Shown piece by piece: positions 34,995-43,081 of a DNA stretch of 64,000 nucleotides. The stretch comes from an uncultured Clostridia bacterium (GTDB taxonomy: Bacteria > Bacillota > Clostridia > Lachnospirales > Lachnospiraceae). The translations under genes and the position numbers were made by a program. A model generated the notes under the pieces. The model searched no databases. It saw only the letters and a list, made by a program, of their open reading frames with translations, and was not told where the DNA came from. The stretch spans positions 62,001 through 126,000 of the forward strand of contig CAOKDX010000003.1 of the NCBI GenBank assembly GCA_948467395.1, given 5' to 3'. Position 1 is the first letter of the stretch. Each line of letters opens with the position of its first letter.

Positions 34995-36053
34995 TCATAT
35001 ATTATTGGGAATATGCTCCAGCCTCTTCCCCTCCTCTCTCCGTCTCTGGGCCGCTTCCTCACCAAGTTTCATATAATATTTCCGCCGCTTCTCTTTCTCT
35101 TCTGCCTCCTCCTTGATTCTGGCCTCAATCCTCGCCCTGACTTCCGGTTTTAAATCGCCGCTGACATAATATGTCACCGTGCCGTCCTTATGTATCACTA
35201 CGCCGCTGGAATGAATTTCATGTCCCATCATGGAAAGTTCTTCCTTCATCCAGGGCAGGGAATCATAGTAAGCCTGTATCTTCCCCTCATAGTAAGCCGC
35301 CTTTTCGGGATCCTCTGCCATCTCCTGCAGAATATTTGGTGCGATCACTACATTGCCCATCCCAGCAGTCCCTGCTCCCAGTCTGTCCATGCTTTTTTGA
35401 TCCGATCCCACCTCACGGATCAGAACATTTCCGTACCGCAGCCTGAGATACTCCTGATATTCCTCCAGGTATTTTTCCTGCCTTTCCCTCCTCTCGGTGA
35501 GCCGGTCAAAATAATCTTTATTATGACCCGTTCTATAATTACAACGACTGGAACGCGCATAAAATTCCGAATCATAGCCAACCGGCCAGGAATCTCCCCC
35601 ATACTCTTCTAAAGATCCTCCCACTCGGATCAGGACAGAACATTGCCGCGGTGCATAAGAGGCCCCCAGATCACGCCGGATCAGGGACAACACCTTCTCC
35701 CTGTAATCCGGATCGTCCTTCATGGCAGAAAATGCTTCCTCTGATATATTTACTGCCGCATTTGCCACAGTGTAATTCTTTGTGATCTTGGCAAGATCCT
35801 GATAAAACTCCCGCTTAAATCTCTCCATATCCGGCTCCATGGCCTTCTGGCTCCGGCGTCCTGCCTCCCACAGCCCCATATAGTCCGGTGTATTCACCGA
35901 TTCTTTTTTATTCTGTACCCTTTCGCTGTAAGGCTCCGATCCCTCCTCCATTGAAATCCGGGGAACCTCCTTCGCCCTGTCATACCGGATTCCCCGGCGG
36001 TGCCATGTCCCCGCTGTACCTGCCGCGTATTCCGCACCTGCTATATAACTCAT
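34995..36053 (-). CDS. Uncharacterised protein coupled to a GHKL kinase (DUF6033-like?)
   Basis: The 352-residue soluble protein is not recognised with confidence; its style recalls Lachnospiraceae proteins grouped as DUF6033. The first 60 residues are of low complexity (SYIAGAEYAAGTAGTW). Residues 60-300 are mixed, with tyrosine-rich helices (ERRERQEKYLEEYQEYLRL) and a block on VIHKDGTVTYYVSGDLK. The C-terminus is a charged helix. Its ATG overlaps the kinase stop by 4 nt, so it is made with the two-component system. It may be that system's output or accessory protein (inference). Confidence 0.6.
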   Translation of the reverse strand: MSYIAGAEYAAGTAGTWHRRGIRYDRAKEVPRISMEEGSEPYSERVQNKKESVNTPDYMGLWEAGRRSQKAMEPDMERFKREFYQDLAKITKNYTVANAAVNISEEAFSAMKDDPDYREKVLSLIRRDLGASYAPRQCSVLIRVGGSLEEYGGDSWPVGYDSEFYARSSRCNYRTGHNKDYFDRLTERRERQEKYLEEYQEYLRLRYGNVLIREVGSDQKSMDRLGAGTAGMGNVVIAPNILQEMAEDPEKAAYYEGKIQAYYDSLPWMKEELSMMGHEIHSSGVVIHKDGTVTYYVSGDLKPEVRARIEARIKEEAEEKEKRRKYYMKLGEEAAQRRREEGKRLEHIPNNI

Positions 36054-37438
36054 AGTCTGTCACCTCCACACTTTTCCTGCAGCATTACTGTCACCTGAAA
36101 TTCCGTTTTCTTCACTCTTATATCCATATCCCCCATATATTTTAAAACCTCCCGCCTCACATTAGAAAGACCGATACCATGCAGTGCCGTTTCCCCGTGC
36201 TTCGTTGATCTGGGAAGATGGCTCTCCTCATCAAAAACAATCTCTCCTTCAAAAGAATTCACCACTTTTATAAAAAAGAATTTTTTCTTCCGCCTTCCTG
36301 AAATGGAAATATACCGTTCCCTGGACTGCATTTTATGACAGGCCTCAATTGCATTCTGCAGGAGATTATGAAGGATGATCCCAATATCATAGGCGTCATA
36401 GCCTTCCGAATCCGGATACCAGAAATCACAATGGAAACTGACCCCCTGTCCTCTGGCCACCTTACATTTATCATTGATGATCACATCGGTCACGGCATTT
36501 CCTGTCTTAATGTCAAGTTCCAAAACTCCCATGCTCTCGTCTATTTTAGCAATATACTGTTCCATTTCTTCATAATTGCCGGTCCTTAACAATCCCTGAA
36601 TATTTGTCAGATGATTCTTCATCTCATGCTTCATCTGACGGATTCCAGTATAAAACTGATCCACCTGCTGCATCCTCTCCTGTATCGCCCGGAACTGCTG
36701 TTCCTCCACAAAATATTTCTTCTTCTCCTCCTGCAGTCCGATCATCTGCCGATACGATGAGATGGTTACTAAAATGCCCGCATAAAAAAGCAGTGCGGTA
36801 ACGGGTACTGCCCCCGCCAGAATTGGATATTGATTATAAAGATTCAGCACGATATTCTCTGTAACGATAATAAGTATCTGAAAAATAATGTTTACAAAGA
36901 AGATGCCTGTCACAGGCGACAGAAGAAGATAACACAATTCCTTTGCGTGGAGCTCCCTCTCACACCTTCTTAACTGCCGGTAGACAAAATAGAGCAAAAA
37001 GGAGAACAGGCAGACCTGGATTACCTCCACTAAAATGCAGTTCAGTGCCGCATTGCGGAAAATGATCTCCACCTCATCTCCTTCCCGCACCAATTGCCTG
37101 CTGGTAAAAAAATTGATGCTCTGCATGGACAGGATACACAGATTTCTAACACTGAAATATAGCACACCGAGAAACAGCGTGAATTTTCTGTCCATGCCGA
37201 AATATCGGGACAATGCAGTAAGAAGTGCCAGTATAAGAATCATACAGAACCAGCTGTTGACAGGAGTCATCACCTTGATAAAATATACCAGAGCAAATAT
37301 CAGGGCGGCTGCCGCCATTTTCCCCTTCCTTCTTCCTGGAAAGAAGGGTCGGATAAAGACGGACAGAAACACAGCATACAGACAGATCTGTACCACTGAT
37401 AATATCTTTTGAAACAATAAAAAACCAGCCTCGCTCAC
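36050..37438 (-). CDS. GHKL-type sensor histidine kinase, AgrC-like
   Basis: The 462-residue kinase has about six or seven membrane helices in its first 220 residues. A short coiled coil and the phosphoacceptor in QMKHEMKNHLTNIQG follow. The GHKL ATP-binding domain contains NLLQNAIEAC and HGIGLSNVRREVLKY. It resembles AgrC-type receptors of peptide signals, but no agrB or agrD gene is in the window. The response regulator gene is upstream, and an uncharacterised gene overlaps its 3' end by 4 nt. Confidence 0.9.
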   Translation of the reverse strand: MSEAGFLLFQKILSVVQICLYAVFLSVFIRPFFPGRRKGKMAAAALIFALVYFIKVMTPVNSWFCMILILALLTALSRYFGMDRKFTLFLGVLYFSVRNLCILSMQSINFFTSRQLVREGDEVEIIFRNAALNCILVEVIQVCLFSFLLYFVYRQLRRCERELHAKELCYLLLSPVTGIFFVNIIFQILIIVTENIVLNLYNQYPILAGAVPVTALLFYAGILVTISSYRQMIGLQEEKKKYFVEEQQFRAIQERMQQVDQFYTGIRQMKHEMKNHLTNIQGLLRTGNYEEMEQYIAKIDESMGVLELDIKTGNAVTDVIINDKCKVARGQGVSFHCDFWYPDSEGYDAYDIGIILHNLLQNAIEACHKMQSRERYISISGRRKKKFFFIKVVNSFEGEIVFDEESHLPRSTKHGETALHGIGLSNVRREVLKYMGDMDIRVKKTEFQVTVMLQEKCGGDRL

Positions 37439-37495
37439 TCTCTATCCCTCCTGATTACAGTCCGGCAGCGCCACCCTCAACCTGCCTCTCAGCTG

Positions 37496-38209
37496 TTATT
37501 GCATAAACCGCAGATATGCTTTTGTAAAATCCTGATATTTATATTTGGAAATCAAAATCCTGTCCCCGCTGGTAAGCGTTACCTCTGTCCTGCTGTACTC
37601 GTCTACAAAGGCAAGGTTAATAAGATATCCTTTATGGATGCGGAAAAACTGCCCCTGCAGTTCCTTTTCCAGATCTCCCATTTTGGCGTAATATTCCAAC
37701 TGTCCGTCCCTGAGATGGATCACGATCTTATGATTCTGGCTCTCCATATAATAAATCTGGTCCAGTGCAATGGTTTTTGTAATACCTGCATATTGAATGG
37801 TCAGCGCACGCATTTTGCGGCTGGCTGCCACCCAGGACTGGACAGCTCTTCTAAACACATCTGCAAATCTGTCCTCGTCCAGAGGCTTTAGCAGGTATTG
37901 GAATGCTCCCACATCAAAGGCGTCGTACACATAGCTCTCATAGCCGGTGACAAAAATAATAATCGGCTGTTCCGCAGCGTCCCCTTCCCGGATCTTCTCC
38001 GCCAGCTCCATGCCGTTGATACCGGATCCACACCTTCCCATCTCAATATCAAGAATAAGAATATCGCATTTCGCATCATCAGAAAGATATTCTTCCGCCG
38101 ATGCATATTCGGTAATCTCACAATCTTTGTTCTGCTCCCTCACAAGAGAAGAAAGAATGGCCCGTATATTCTTCTCGTCATCACAGACTGCAACCTTTAT
38201 CTTTTTCAC
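37496..38209 (-). CDS. LytTR-type response regulator, AgrA-like
   Basis: The protein has a receiver domain with the phosphoacceptor in CDILILDIEMG and a C-terminal LytTR DNA-binding domain (YYAKMGDLEKELQGQFFRIH and KGYLINLAFVDEYS). It is the first gene of the operon with the AgrC-like kinase. The start is uncertain: a GTG at 38209 gives 237 residues beginning (M)KKIKVAVCDDE, but the best ribosome site (GGGAGG) overlaps it. That signal is instead correctly spaced for an in-frame ATA at 38200. The longer frame to an ATG at 38365 has no coding look. Confidence 0.88.
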   Translation of the reverse strand: MKKIKVAVCDDEKNIRAILSSLVREQNKDCEITEYASAEEYLSDDAKCDILILDIEMGRCGSGINGMELAEKIREGDAAEQPIIIFVTGYESYVYDAFDVGAFQYLLKPLDEDRFADVFRRAVQSWVAASRKMRALTIQYAGITKTIALDQIYYMESQNHKIVIHLRDGQLEYYAKMGDLEKELQGQFFRIHKGYLINLAFVDEYSRTEVTLTSGDRILISKYKYQDFTKAYLRFMQ

Positions 38210-38627
38210 CTCCCGTTCAATCCGTATATCGGATAAAAGAAACCAATATCTAATATGATTAACGTGAATCACCGGTTTGATAACGTAACCGGCAGAGTCA
38301 TTGGTTAATTTTCCAGGAAATAATTGAAAAAAACTATAAATCAACCGAAGGTCTTTATCCGTCATGCGGATACCTTTCTTTTAGTCAACTTATAGTTTTC
38401 TCATTTATTTAGCTCAACGGTGCCAATTTAAACCCGCCGTTGAGCTAACTTGCTTCTTTGTTCTGGATCTTAATAGAATCCCTATAATTTCCTCTTTCTT
38501 ATCAATCTATATTACATCGATTTTACAATATTATACATTATTTACTGTCATTTTGGAAACTGTTTGGAATGATCCCGGCGGACATTTTGTTTACTTTATT
38601 GATGTTATCAGTGAGATATCTTCCCCT
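38210..38627. other. Gene-free gap upstream of the first LytTR operon
   Basis: This AT-rich stretch of about 420 bp holds repeat copy A (38409-38448) and a TATAAT on the minus strand at 38530-38535 without a good -35 element, which suggests an activator-dependent promoter for the LytTR operon. Two ACAGT boxes lie just upstream of it in the position of LytTR sites, but their spacing (15 bp) is shorter than the usual 21. I see no gene. Confidence 0.4.
38409..38448 (+). repeat. Palindromic repeat, copy A
   Basis: TTAGCTCAACGG and CCGTTGAGCTAA form a perfect 12-bp stem around a 16-nt loop. Two related copies lie at 39284-39317 (opposite strand) and 45357-45393. Confidence 0.75.
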
Positions 38628-38891
38628 TTAGAGCAATAGTTTATCCACCTGGCAGATTATTTCTTTCTCAGATATATCATAGGGCATTGGGTCAATATCT
38701 TCAAAGCAGTAATTTGAAGCATAAGAATGATTATCAGTCCACTCTAATACCCAAAAGTCTGTTAATGTAGATACTTTAAAAAATTCTCCATTCATTGTCC
38801 AGCAAGTACCTGACGGATATAATTCTAATTGCTTTGCTCCTAGTTCACAGAACCTACTTTCAACAACTGCTTTTACCTCTGCTTTTTCCAT
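38628..38891 (-). CDS. Uncharacterised small protein in an AT-rich patch
   Basis: The 87-residue product starts at the ATG preceded by GGAAGG and begins MEKAEVKAVVESRF. It has a mixed beta-rich middle (FKVSTLTDFWVLEWTDN) and an acidic end, with no signal peptide or known motif. The single-domain look and the transferred neighbourhood would fit an immunity-type or cassette gene, but no family is recognised. Function unknown. Confidence 0.5.
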   Translation of the reverse strand: MEKAEVKAVVESRFCELGAKQLELYPSGTCWTMNGEFFKVSTLTDFWVLEWTDNHSYASNYCFEDIDPMPYDISEKEIICQVDKLLL

Positions 38892-38944
38892 AAGCAACAC
38901 CTTCCGCAAATTCTGTTTGTGATATAACACAAAACATACTGCCA

Positions 38945-39211
38945 TTAAGTTAATTCTGTTAATACTGTATATTCTCTCAAATACATACCACTTCTCATCT
39001 TGTCTGTATCGGCATATTTTATATGCTTCGAAAATATCTCTTTAATCTCATCTAATGGAAGCCATTTGGGAAGCATTCCTACTTCCTGTTCACTTTTCGT
39101 TTCGTACGAAAGTAAGATTTTTGGACCATCTATTATGATACCTCTACATGCTGTTCTAGTTTTGTCCCATTTACCACAATAGTTTTCTCCGACAATGTCT
39201 ATAATTTTCAT
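38945..39211 (-). pseudogene. NUDIX hydrolase with the catalytic box deleted
   Basis: The first 40 residues (TRTACRGIIIDGPKILLSYE) and the last 40 (LPKWLPLDEIKEIFSKH and GMYLREYTVLTEL) match the two ends of a NUDIX hydrolase. The central segment with the Nudix box (GX5EX7REUXEEXGU) is absent. The joint falls near SEQEVGM, leaving an in-frame product of 88 residues instead of about 150. It should not hydrolyse nucleotides. A ribosome site is still present. Confidence 0.65.
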
Positions 39212-39283
39212 CTATATTACCCTTCCTCCAAAAACATGAATTTACAAGGACGAAAAACACAGTAGTTCGCCAAAATACGCTTT

Positions 39284-39317
39284 CCACGGCGGGTTCAAAT
39301 TGGCGCCATTGAGCTAA
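39284..39317 (-). repeat. Palindromic repeat, copy B
   Basis: On the minus strand this copy begins TTAGCTCAATGG a few bases after the stop codon of the adenylyltransferase gene. It continues with the same loop sequence as copy A (GCCAATTTGAACCCGCCG), but its second arm has decayed. Confidence 0.7.
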
Positions 39318-39322
39318 CACAA

Positions 39323-40183
39323 TCATTCTTTTTGGGATAATTGATGTACATATTTCAAAAAATTATAAGCTGCTCTTCCCTCATTTTCATTATACTCCCA
39401 TCCAAGTTTCTTCCCAACAAACTGTGACACGCTTCGAAACAACTCGCACATACCCAAAACGGACTTCCATGCATTATCAACACTGCCATCAAAATAGGTC
39501 GATAAAAGCATTTTCCATTCTTTTTCTGAAATCCACTGATATAAGTATTTTGATGATTTTCCGGTGCTTACTGACCATTCTGTTAAGATACCAACTTTCC
39601 AATTTAACATAGTAATAAGCTGATCTCTTACAACATGATTTGTCATATCCTGTACATAAAGAATCTCCTTCCGCCATAAGCCCTTTGCTATATTATTGGT
39701 ACACCACCAAAATTCATTGCAAACTGCCCAATATTGTTCTTTTGTAGGCTTTTTAACCCAATACTGACAATCTGTCGCCGCTGCGATTTCGGGTAATATG
39801 TTTTCCTTATCCAACAAAATCCTACAAAGTTTATCGTCTTGGATGTGATTCTGTGCATAATTTATAGACTGTACAGTTAAATCAATTCTGGTTCCATCTT
39901 CAAATTGCATAAGCCATCCATATGAATTTTCCTTATCACTTGGATAATATGGATTTTCATCAGGATACTGCATATAAAGAATTTCACCGAAAAGTCTGAT
40001 CCAATCTTTATCCTCTATAAAGCTTTTCGTGTCATCAGTTACATAAACAATATCGTAATCTTGAAAAATATCTTTGGGAACATTTTCATTTGTTCTTGAA
40101 CCGTTCATATAAACAGCTTTAATCCTAACATCATTTTTTGCAATCTCTAAAATAAGATCGTACATTTCGTTTTCTGATCTCAT
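39323..40183 (-). CDS. Aminoglycoside 6-adenylyltransferase-like protein (ANT(6)/AadE family)
   Basis: The 286-residue enzyme is full length for the ANT(6) family, which inactivates streptomycin by transfer of AMP. The nucleotidyltransferase site is intact: MNGSRTN (residues 27-32), the acidic pair in DYDIVYV (D42 and D44) and the third aspartate in DGTRIDLTV (D102). The C-terminal helical domain has YWVKKPTKEQYW. GGAGGT precedes the ATG. Base composition is clearly more AT-rich than that of flanking operons, which indicates acquisition. Chromosomal relatives are common in gut Clostridia and need not give high-level resistance. Confidence 0.88.
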   Translation of the reverse strand: MRSENEMYDLILEIAKNDVRIKAVYMNGSRTNENVPKDIFQDYDIVYVTDDTKSFIEDKDWIRLFGEILYMQYPDENPYYPSDKENSYGWLMQFEDGTRIDLTVQSINYAQNHIQDDKLCRILLDKENILPEIAAATDCQYWVKKPTKEQYWAVCNEFWWCTNNIAKGLWRKEILYVQDMTNHVVRDQLITMLNWKVGILTEWSVSTGKSSKYLYQWISEKEWKMLLSTYFDGSVDNAWKSVLGMCELFRSVSQFVGKKLGWEYNENEGRAAYNFLKYVHQLSQKE

Positions 40184-40250
40184 GTCTATACCTCCGTTAT
40201 AGCATCCATTGCAATTTATATGGCTGCTACAAAAATATCTCCTCCCAATC

Positions 40251-40293
40251 TTGACATCGATAAGATTCTATCATTTAATCTTATCGATGTCAA
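40251..40293. repeat. Perfect 17-bp inverted repeat
   Basis: TTGACATCGATAAGATT and its exact complement flank a 9-nt spacer (40268-40276). No T tract follows on either strand, so it is not a typical terminator. It lies upstream of the adenylyltransferase gene and just past the 3' end of the 159-residue gene. Confidence 0.75.
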
Positions 40294-40345
40294 AATTAAA
40301 AACGAAAAGCTACAATCTTTCACACAGTAAACTATCTTATCTTGT

Positions 40346-40825
40346 CTAATAATAAAACTTTGCCGAAAAATCTGGCTGCACTGAAACCGCCTTTCCCTCC
40401 TTCGTATACATCACAGGCTTGGAGCCCGCCCTGGCCGGGATGGAATCGGACACCGGCAAATCCTTATTCTCCTTTAGCAGCTTTCTCCCCTCTTCGCTCA
40501 CCTCCAAAGTATCTCTATCCGTGTCGACTGCGTTCTCTGCCTCTTCTTTCTGCTCTCTCTTCTCCTCCCTGCGCTCGGCAATGGCTTCTTCCTGCTCCAG
40601 TTTTTCTTTTTCCTTCATTTCTTCCGCTTCTTCCGCCATGCCCTCTTCCGCCTGGGACTTACACTCCCATGCCCGGGTTCCCAGTTCATTGACATATCCC
40701 ATGGCCTGCTCCATTTTCCCTATGTCACCTTCACGCTCTGCCTCCTTATACACCCTCATGGGGGTGTCCCTGATCTTCATATTCATTCCGGCTCCCACAA
40801 GCCCCTCCATAGTCCTCGTATTCAT
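40346..40825 (-). CDS. Uncharacterised glutamate- and lysine-rich protein
   Basis: The 159-residue protein is not recognised. It begins MNTRTMEGLVGAGMNMKI and has a long acidic and basic helix (about residues 60-105) likely to form a coiled coil. The DTLEVSEEGRKLLKENKD block resembles a motif seen in other uncharacterised Lachnospiraceae proteins. It is 65 nt downstream of the second GHKL kinase and is the last gene of that operon, as its counterparts are in the first LytTR operon. Confidence 0.6.
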   Translation of the reverse strand: MNTRTMEGLVGAGMNMKIRDTPMRVYKEAEREGDIGKMEQAMGYVNELGTRAWECKSQAEEGMAEEAEEMKEKEKLEQEEAIAERREEKREQKEEAENAVDTDRDTLEVSEEGRKLLKENKDLPVSDSIPARAGSKPVMYTKEGKAVSVQPDFSAKFYY

Positions 40826-40890
40826 TTACATCCACTCCTCTCTTTATGTTTTATCTCGGCAAAAATTGTCCGTTCGTTAAGTCTTCTGTC

Positions 40891-42266
40891 TCACAAGGAC
40901 TTTTCCATGTCTTCTACGGCATCTCCAAACGGCATCAGCACAGAGATTGTGAAACGGCCCTCTCCCGTCTCGATCTCCCACTCCCCATTGTATTTCCGCA
41001 CTATATCACTGACATTCAAAAGTCCCATTCCATGCTTCTCCGGGTCGCTTTTTTTCGAAGAAGAGAATCTTCCCGCAGCAGCAAAGGGGGAAATCCTGAT
41101 CTCTGCGCGGTTTGATATCACCAGCAGAAAACATTGTTTTACCTTCCCTCCACGGATATGGATAAAACAATGGTCCCTGTCTTCCAGCCTTTCGCACTCC
41201 TCCAGGGCATTATCCAACAGATTGCCAAACAGCACACACAGATCATATTCATTGATAGGGCAGGACTTTGGGATCTGCACTTCACATTCCCACTGGATAT
41301 GATTCTTCTCCGCCCTGGCTCTCTTCTGGTGCAAAACAGCATCCACCACCCTGTTTCCTGTGGTATCCTCCTCCATACCAAGGGAACCAGCCTCACTCAT
41401 ATCGGCCAGATATTGTTCCATCTTGCCCCAGTCTCTGGACTGTAAGAGCCCCGAAAGTGCAATGATATGATTTTTCATATCGTGCCGCAGCCGCTCTGAC
41501 TGACGGTACTGCCCTTTCAGCATTTTAAAGGCCTCAATCTGGGAATGATACCAGCTGCTCTTTCTCTGTTCCAGATAGATCCTCTCCAATCCCAGCAGAT
41601 AAAACCCTGCCGCCAACATGGCCAATGCTGAAAAAATACAGATGCCCCCATGACTAAAGATCTGGTCAAAATAAATTCCCATATTCCCCCCGCTTCTGAC
41701 CAGAACACCGTGGGCTGCCCCCCAGTTTACAAAATCCATCATAACCGTCACTGCCAGCAGTGGAACTGCCATGATAATATAACGCTTTCGATCTCCCCCG
41801 TTGAAGACCTCTGTAAGACGTCCGTTTAGAAAATGTAAGAAAGCCACTACTGCCGCTGCGGAGATATAACAGATCAAGCCGTCCTGCCATCCGCCCAAAA
41901 ATGGTTCTGGAATTTTTAGGAGAGTATGCAGGAGGATAAGTGTCAGAAGGGAACATAAGGAGACACAGAAATTTCCCATAAGCGTAACCGCCGCTGACAG
42001 TACGGCAGCCGCCAGTACCTTTTTCTCCCAGATTTCCTGAAAGGATTCTATGATAAGTACTGTCAAAAGAATATGGATCATAAGAGCCGCCACAATATAA
42101 GGAAGAGAAAAAAGTTCTCTTACAAGGTCCACCACCATCCAAATTATAAAAGCACCAGCCGGAAATACATACTTCCGGCTGGGCACAATCCGAAGAAATT
42201 TCTTACAAAATCTGTCTGCCGCCCAGGCACAGCCGAGATACCTGGGCACCAAAAAAATTAACTCAC
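40891..42266 (-). CDS. GHKL-type sensor histidine kinase, AgrC-like (second copy)
   Basis: The kinase (458 residues from a GTG start) has six or seven membrane helices in its first 230 residues. The phosphoacceptor is in RLRHDMKNHIIALSG and the ATP-binding domain has NLLDNALEEC and HGMGLLNVSDIV. I place the start at the GTG that directly follows the TGA of the response regulator, with GGGG about 10 nt upstream. The longer frame to 42315 would overlap that gene by 49 nt. It resembles the kinase at 36050-37438 in design. No peptide-signal gene is nearby. Confidence 0.88.
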
Positions 42267-42995
42267 TCACACAATACCCCCATTTGCACGCATATACCGC
42301 AATATCTCCCTGCAAAATTCTTCATACCTTCTCTTGGCGATGATCAGTTTCTCCCCACTGTCAAGAATGAGTTCCTGTCGGTTGTATGCCGAAACATATG
42401 CCAGATTCACCAGATAGCTTTTGTGACACCGAAAAAAATCCTTCCCCCGCAGCTCCTTCTCCAACTGTCCCATCCTTTCGTAATAAGCGATGGTTCCCTG
42501 GGAAGAATGGATATCCATGACTCTACCGCAAATCTCAAAATAGTATATATCCTTCAAAAAGAGTTTCATCCTCTGCCTGTCCTTACTCACGAGAATATAT
42601 TCCTGCGGATGCATCTGCGTCCGCAGAACTATCCTCTTCAATATCCCTCTGAGCTTTTGTTCCTCCACAGGTTTGAGGAGATACCAGAATGGCTCTGCCT
42701 CATAGGAATCAAACACATACTCCCTGCTGGAGGAAACAAATACAAGAAAGTGATTATATTCCCTCTCCCGAAGCAGCCGGGCGGTCTCCAGCCCGTCCAC
42801 ACCGCCCATTATAATATCAAGAAAAATAATATCAAAATTTTCCTGCGCCCGGAGCAGCTCCCTCCCATCGCCAAAGGAACGGATTATACAAGGTATCTGA
42901 AGCTCCTCCATGATATCCTGGATCTGCTGGGAAAGGCAGCAGCACTCCCGTACTTCATCATCACACACAGCGATTGATAGCATCTTTTCCTCCAT
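42267..42995 (-). CDS. LytTR-type response regulator, AgrA-like (second copy)
   Basis: The 242-residue protein has a receiver with the phosphoacceptor in FDIIFLDIIMGGVDG and a LytTR DNA-binding domain (YYERMGQLEKELRGKDFFRC and HKSYLVNLAYVSAYN). It is first in the operon with the AgrC-like kinase. It is close in plan to the regulator at 37496-38209, so the two operons look like diverged duplicates. Confidence 0.9.
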   Translation of the reverse strand: MEEKMLSIAVCDDEVRECCCLSQQIQDIMEELQIPCIIRSFGDGRELLRAQENFDIIFLDIIMGGVDGLETARLLREREYNHFLVFVSSSREYVFDSYEAEPFWYLLKPVEEQKLRGILKRIVLRTQMHPQEYILVSKDRQRMKLFLKDIYYFEICGRVMDIHSSQGTIAYYERMGQLEKELRGKDFFRCHKSYLVNLAYVSAYNRQELILDSGEKLIIAKRRYEEFCREILRYMRANGGIV

Positions 42996-43081
42996 TCATA
43001 CACCATTTATCTATATATCGGCACGGTTCCAAGAAGTCTTTTTTATATGTCGCAAACGGCCGTCTATATGCTATATACGGT

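Noticed and set aside
36050-42995. An agr quorum-sensing system with peptide signal
   Set aside because: Both GHKL/LytTR pairs were examined for an AgrB-type membrane protease and a short AgrD-type precursor; neither is visible, so only the sensor and regulator resemblance is claimed.
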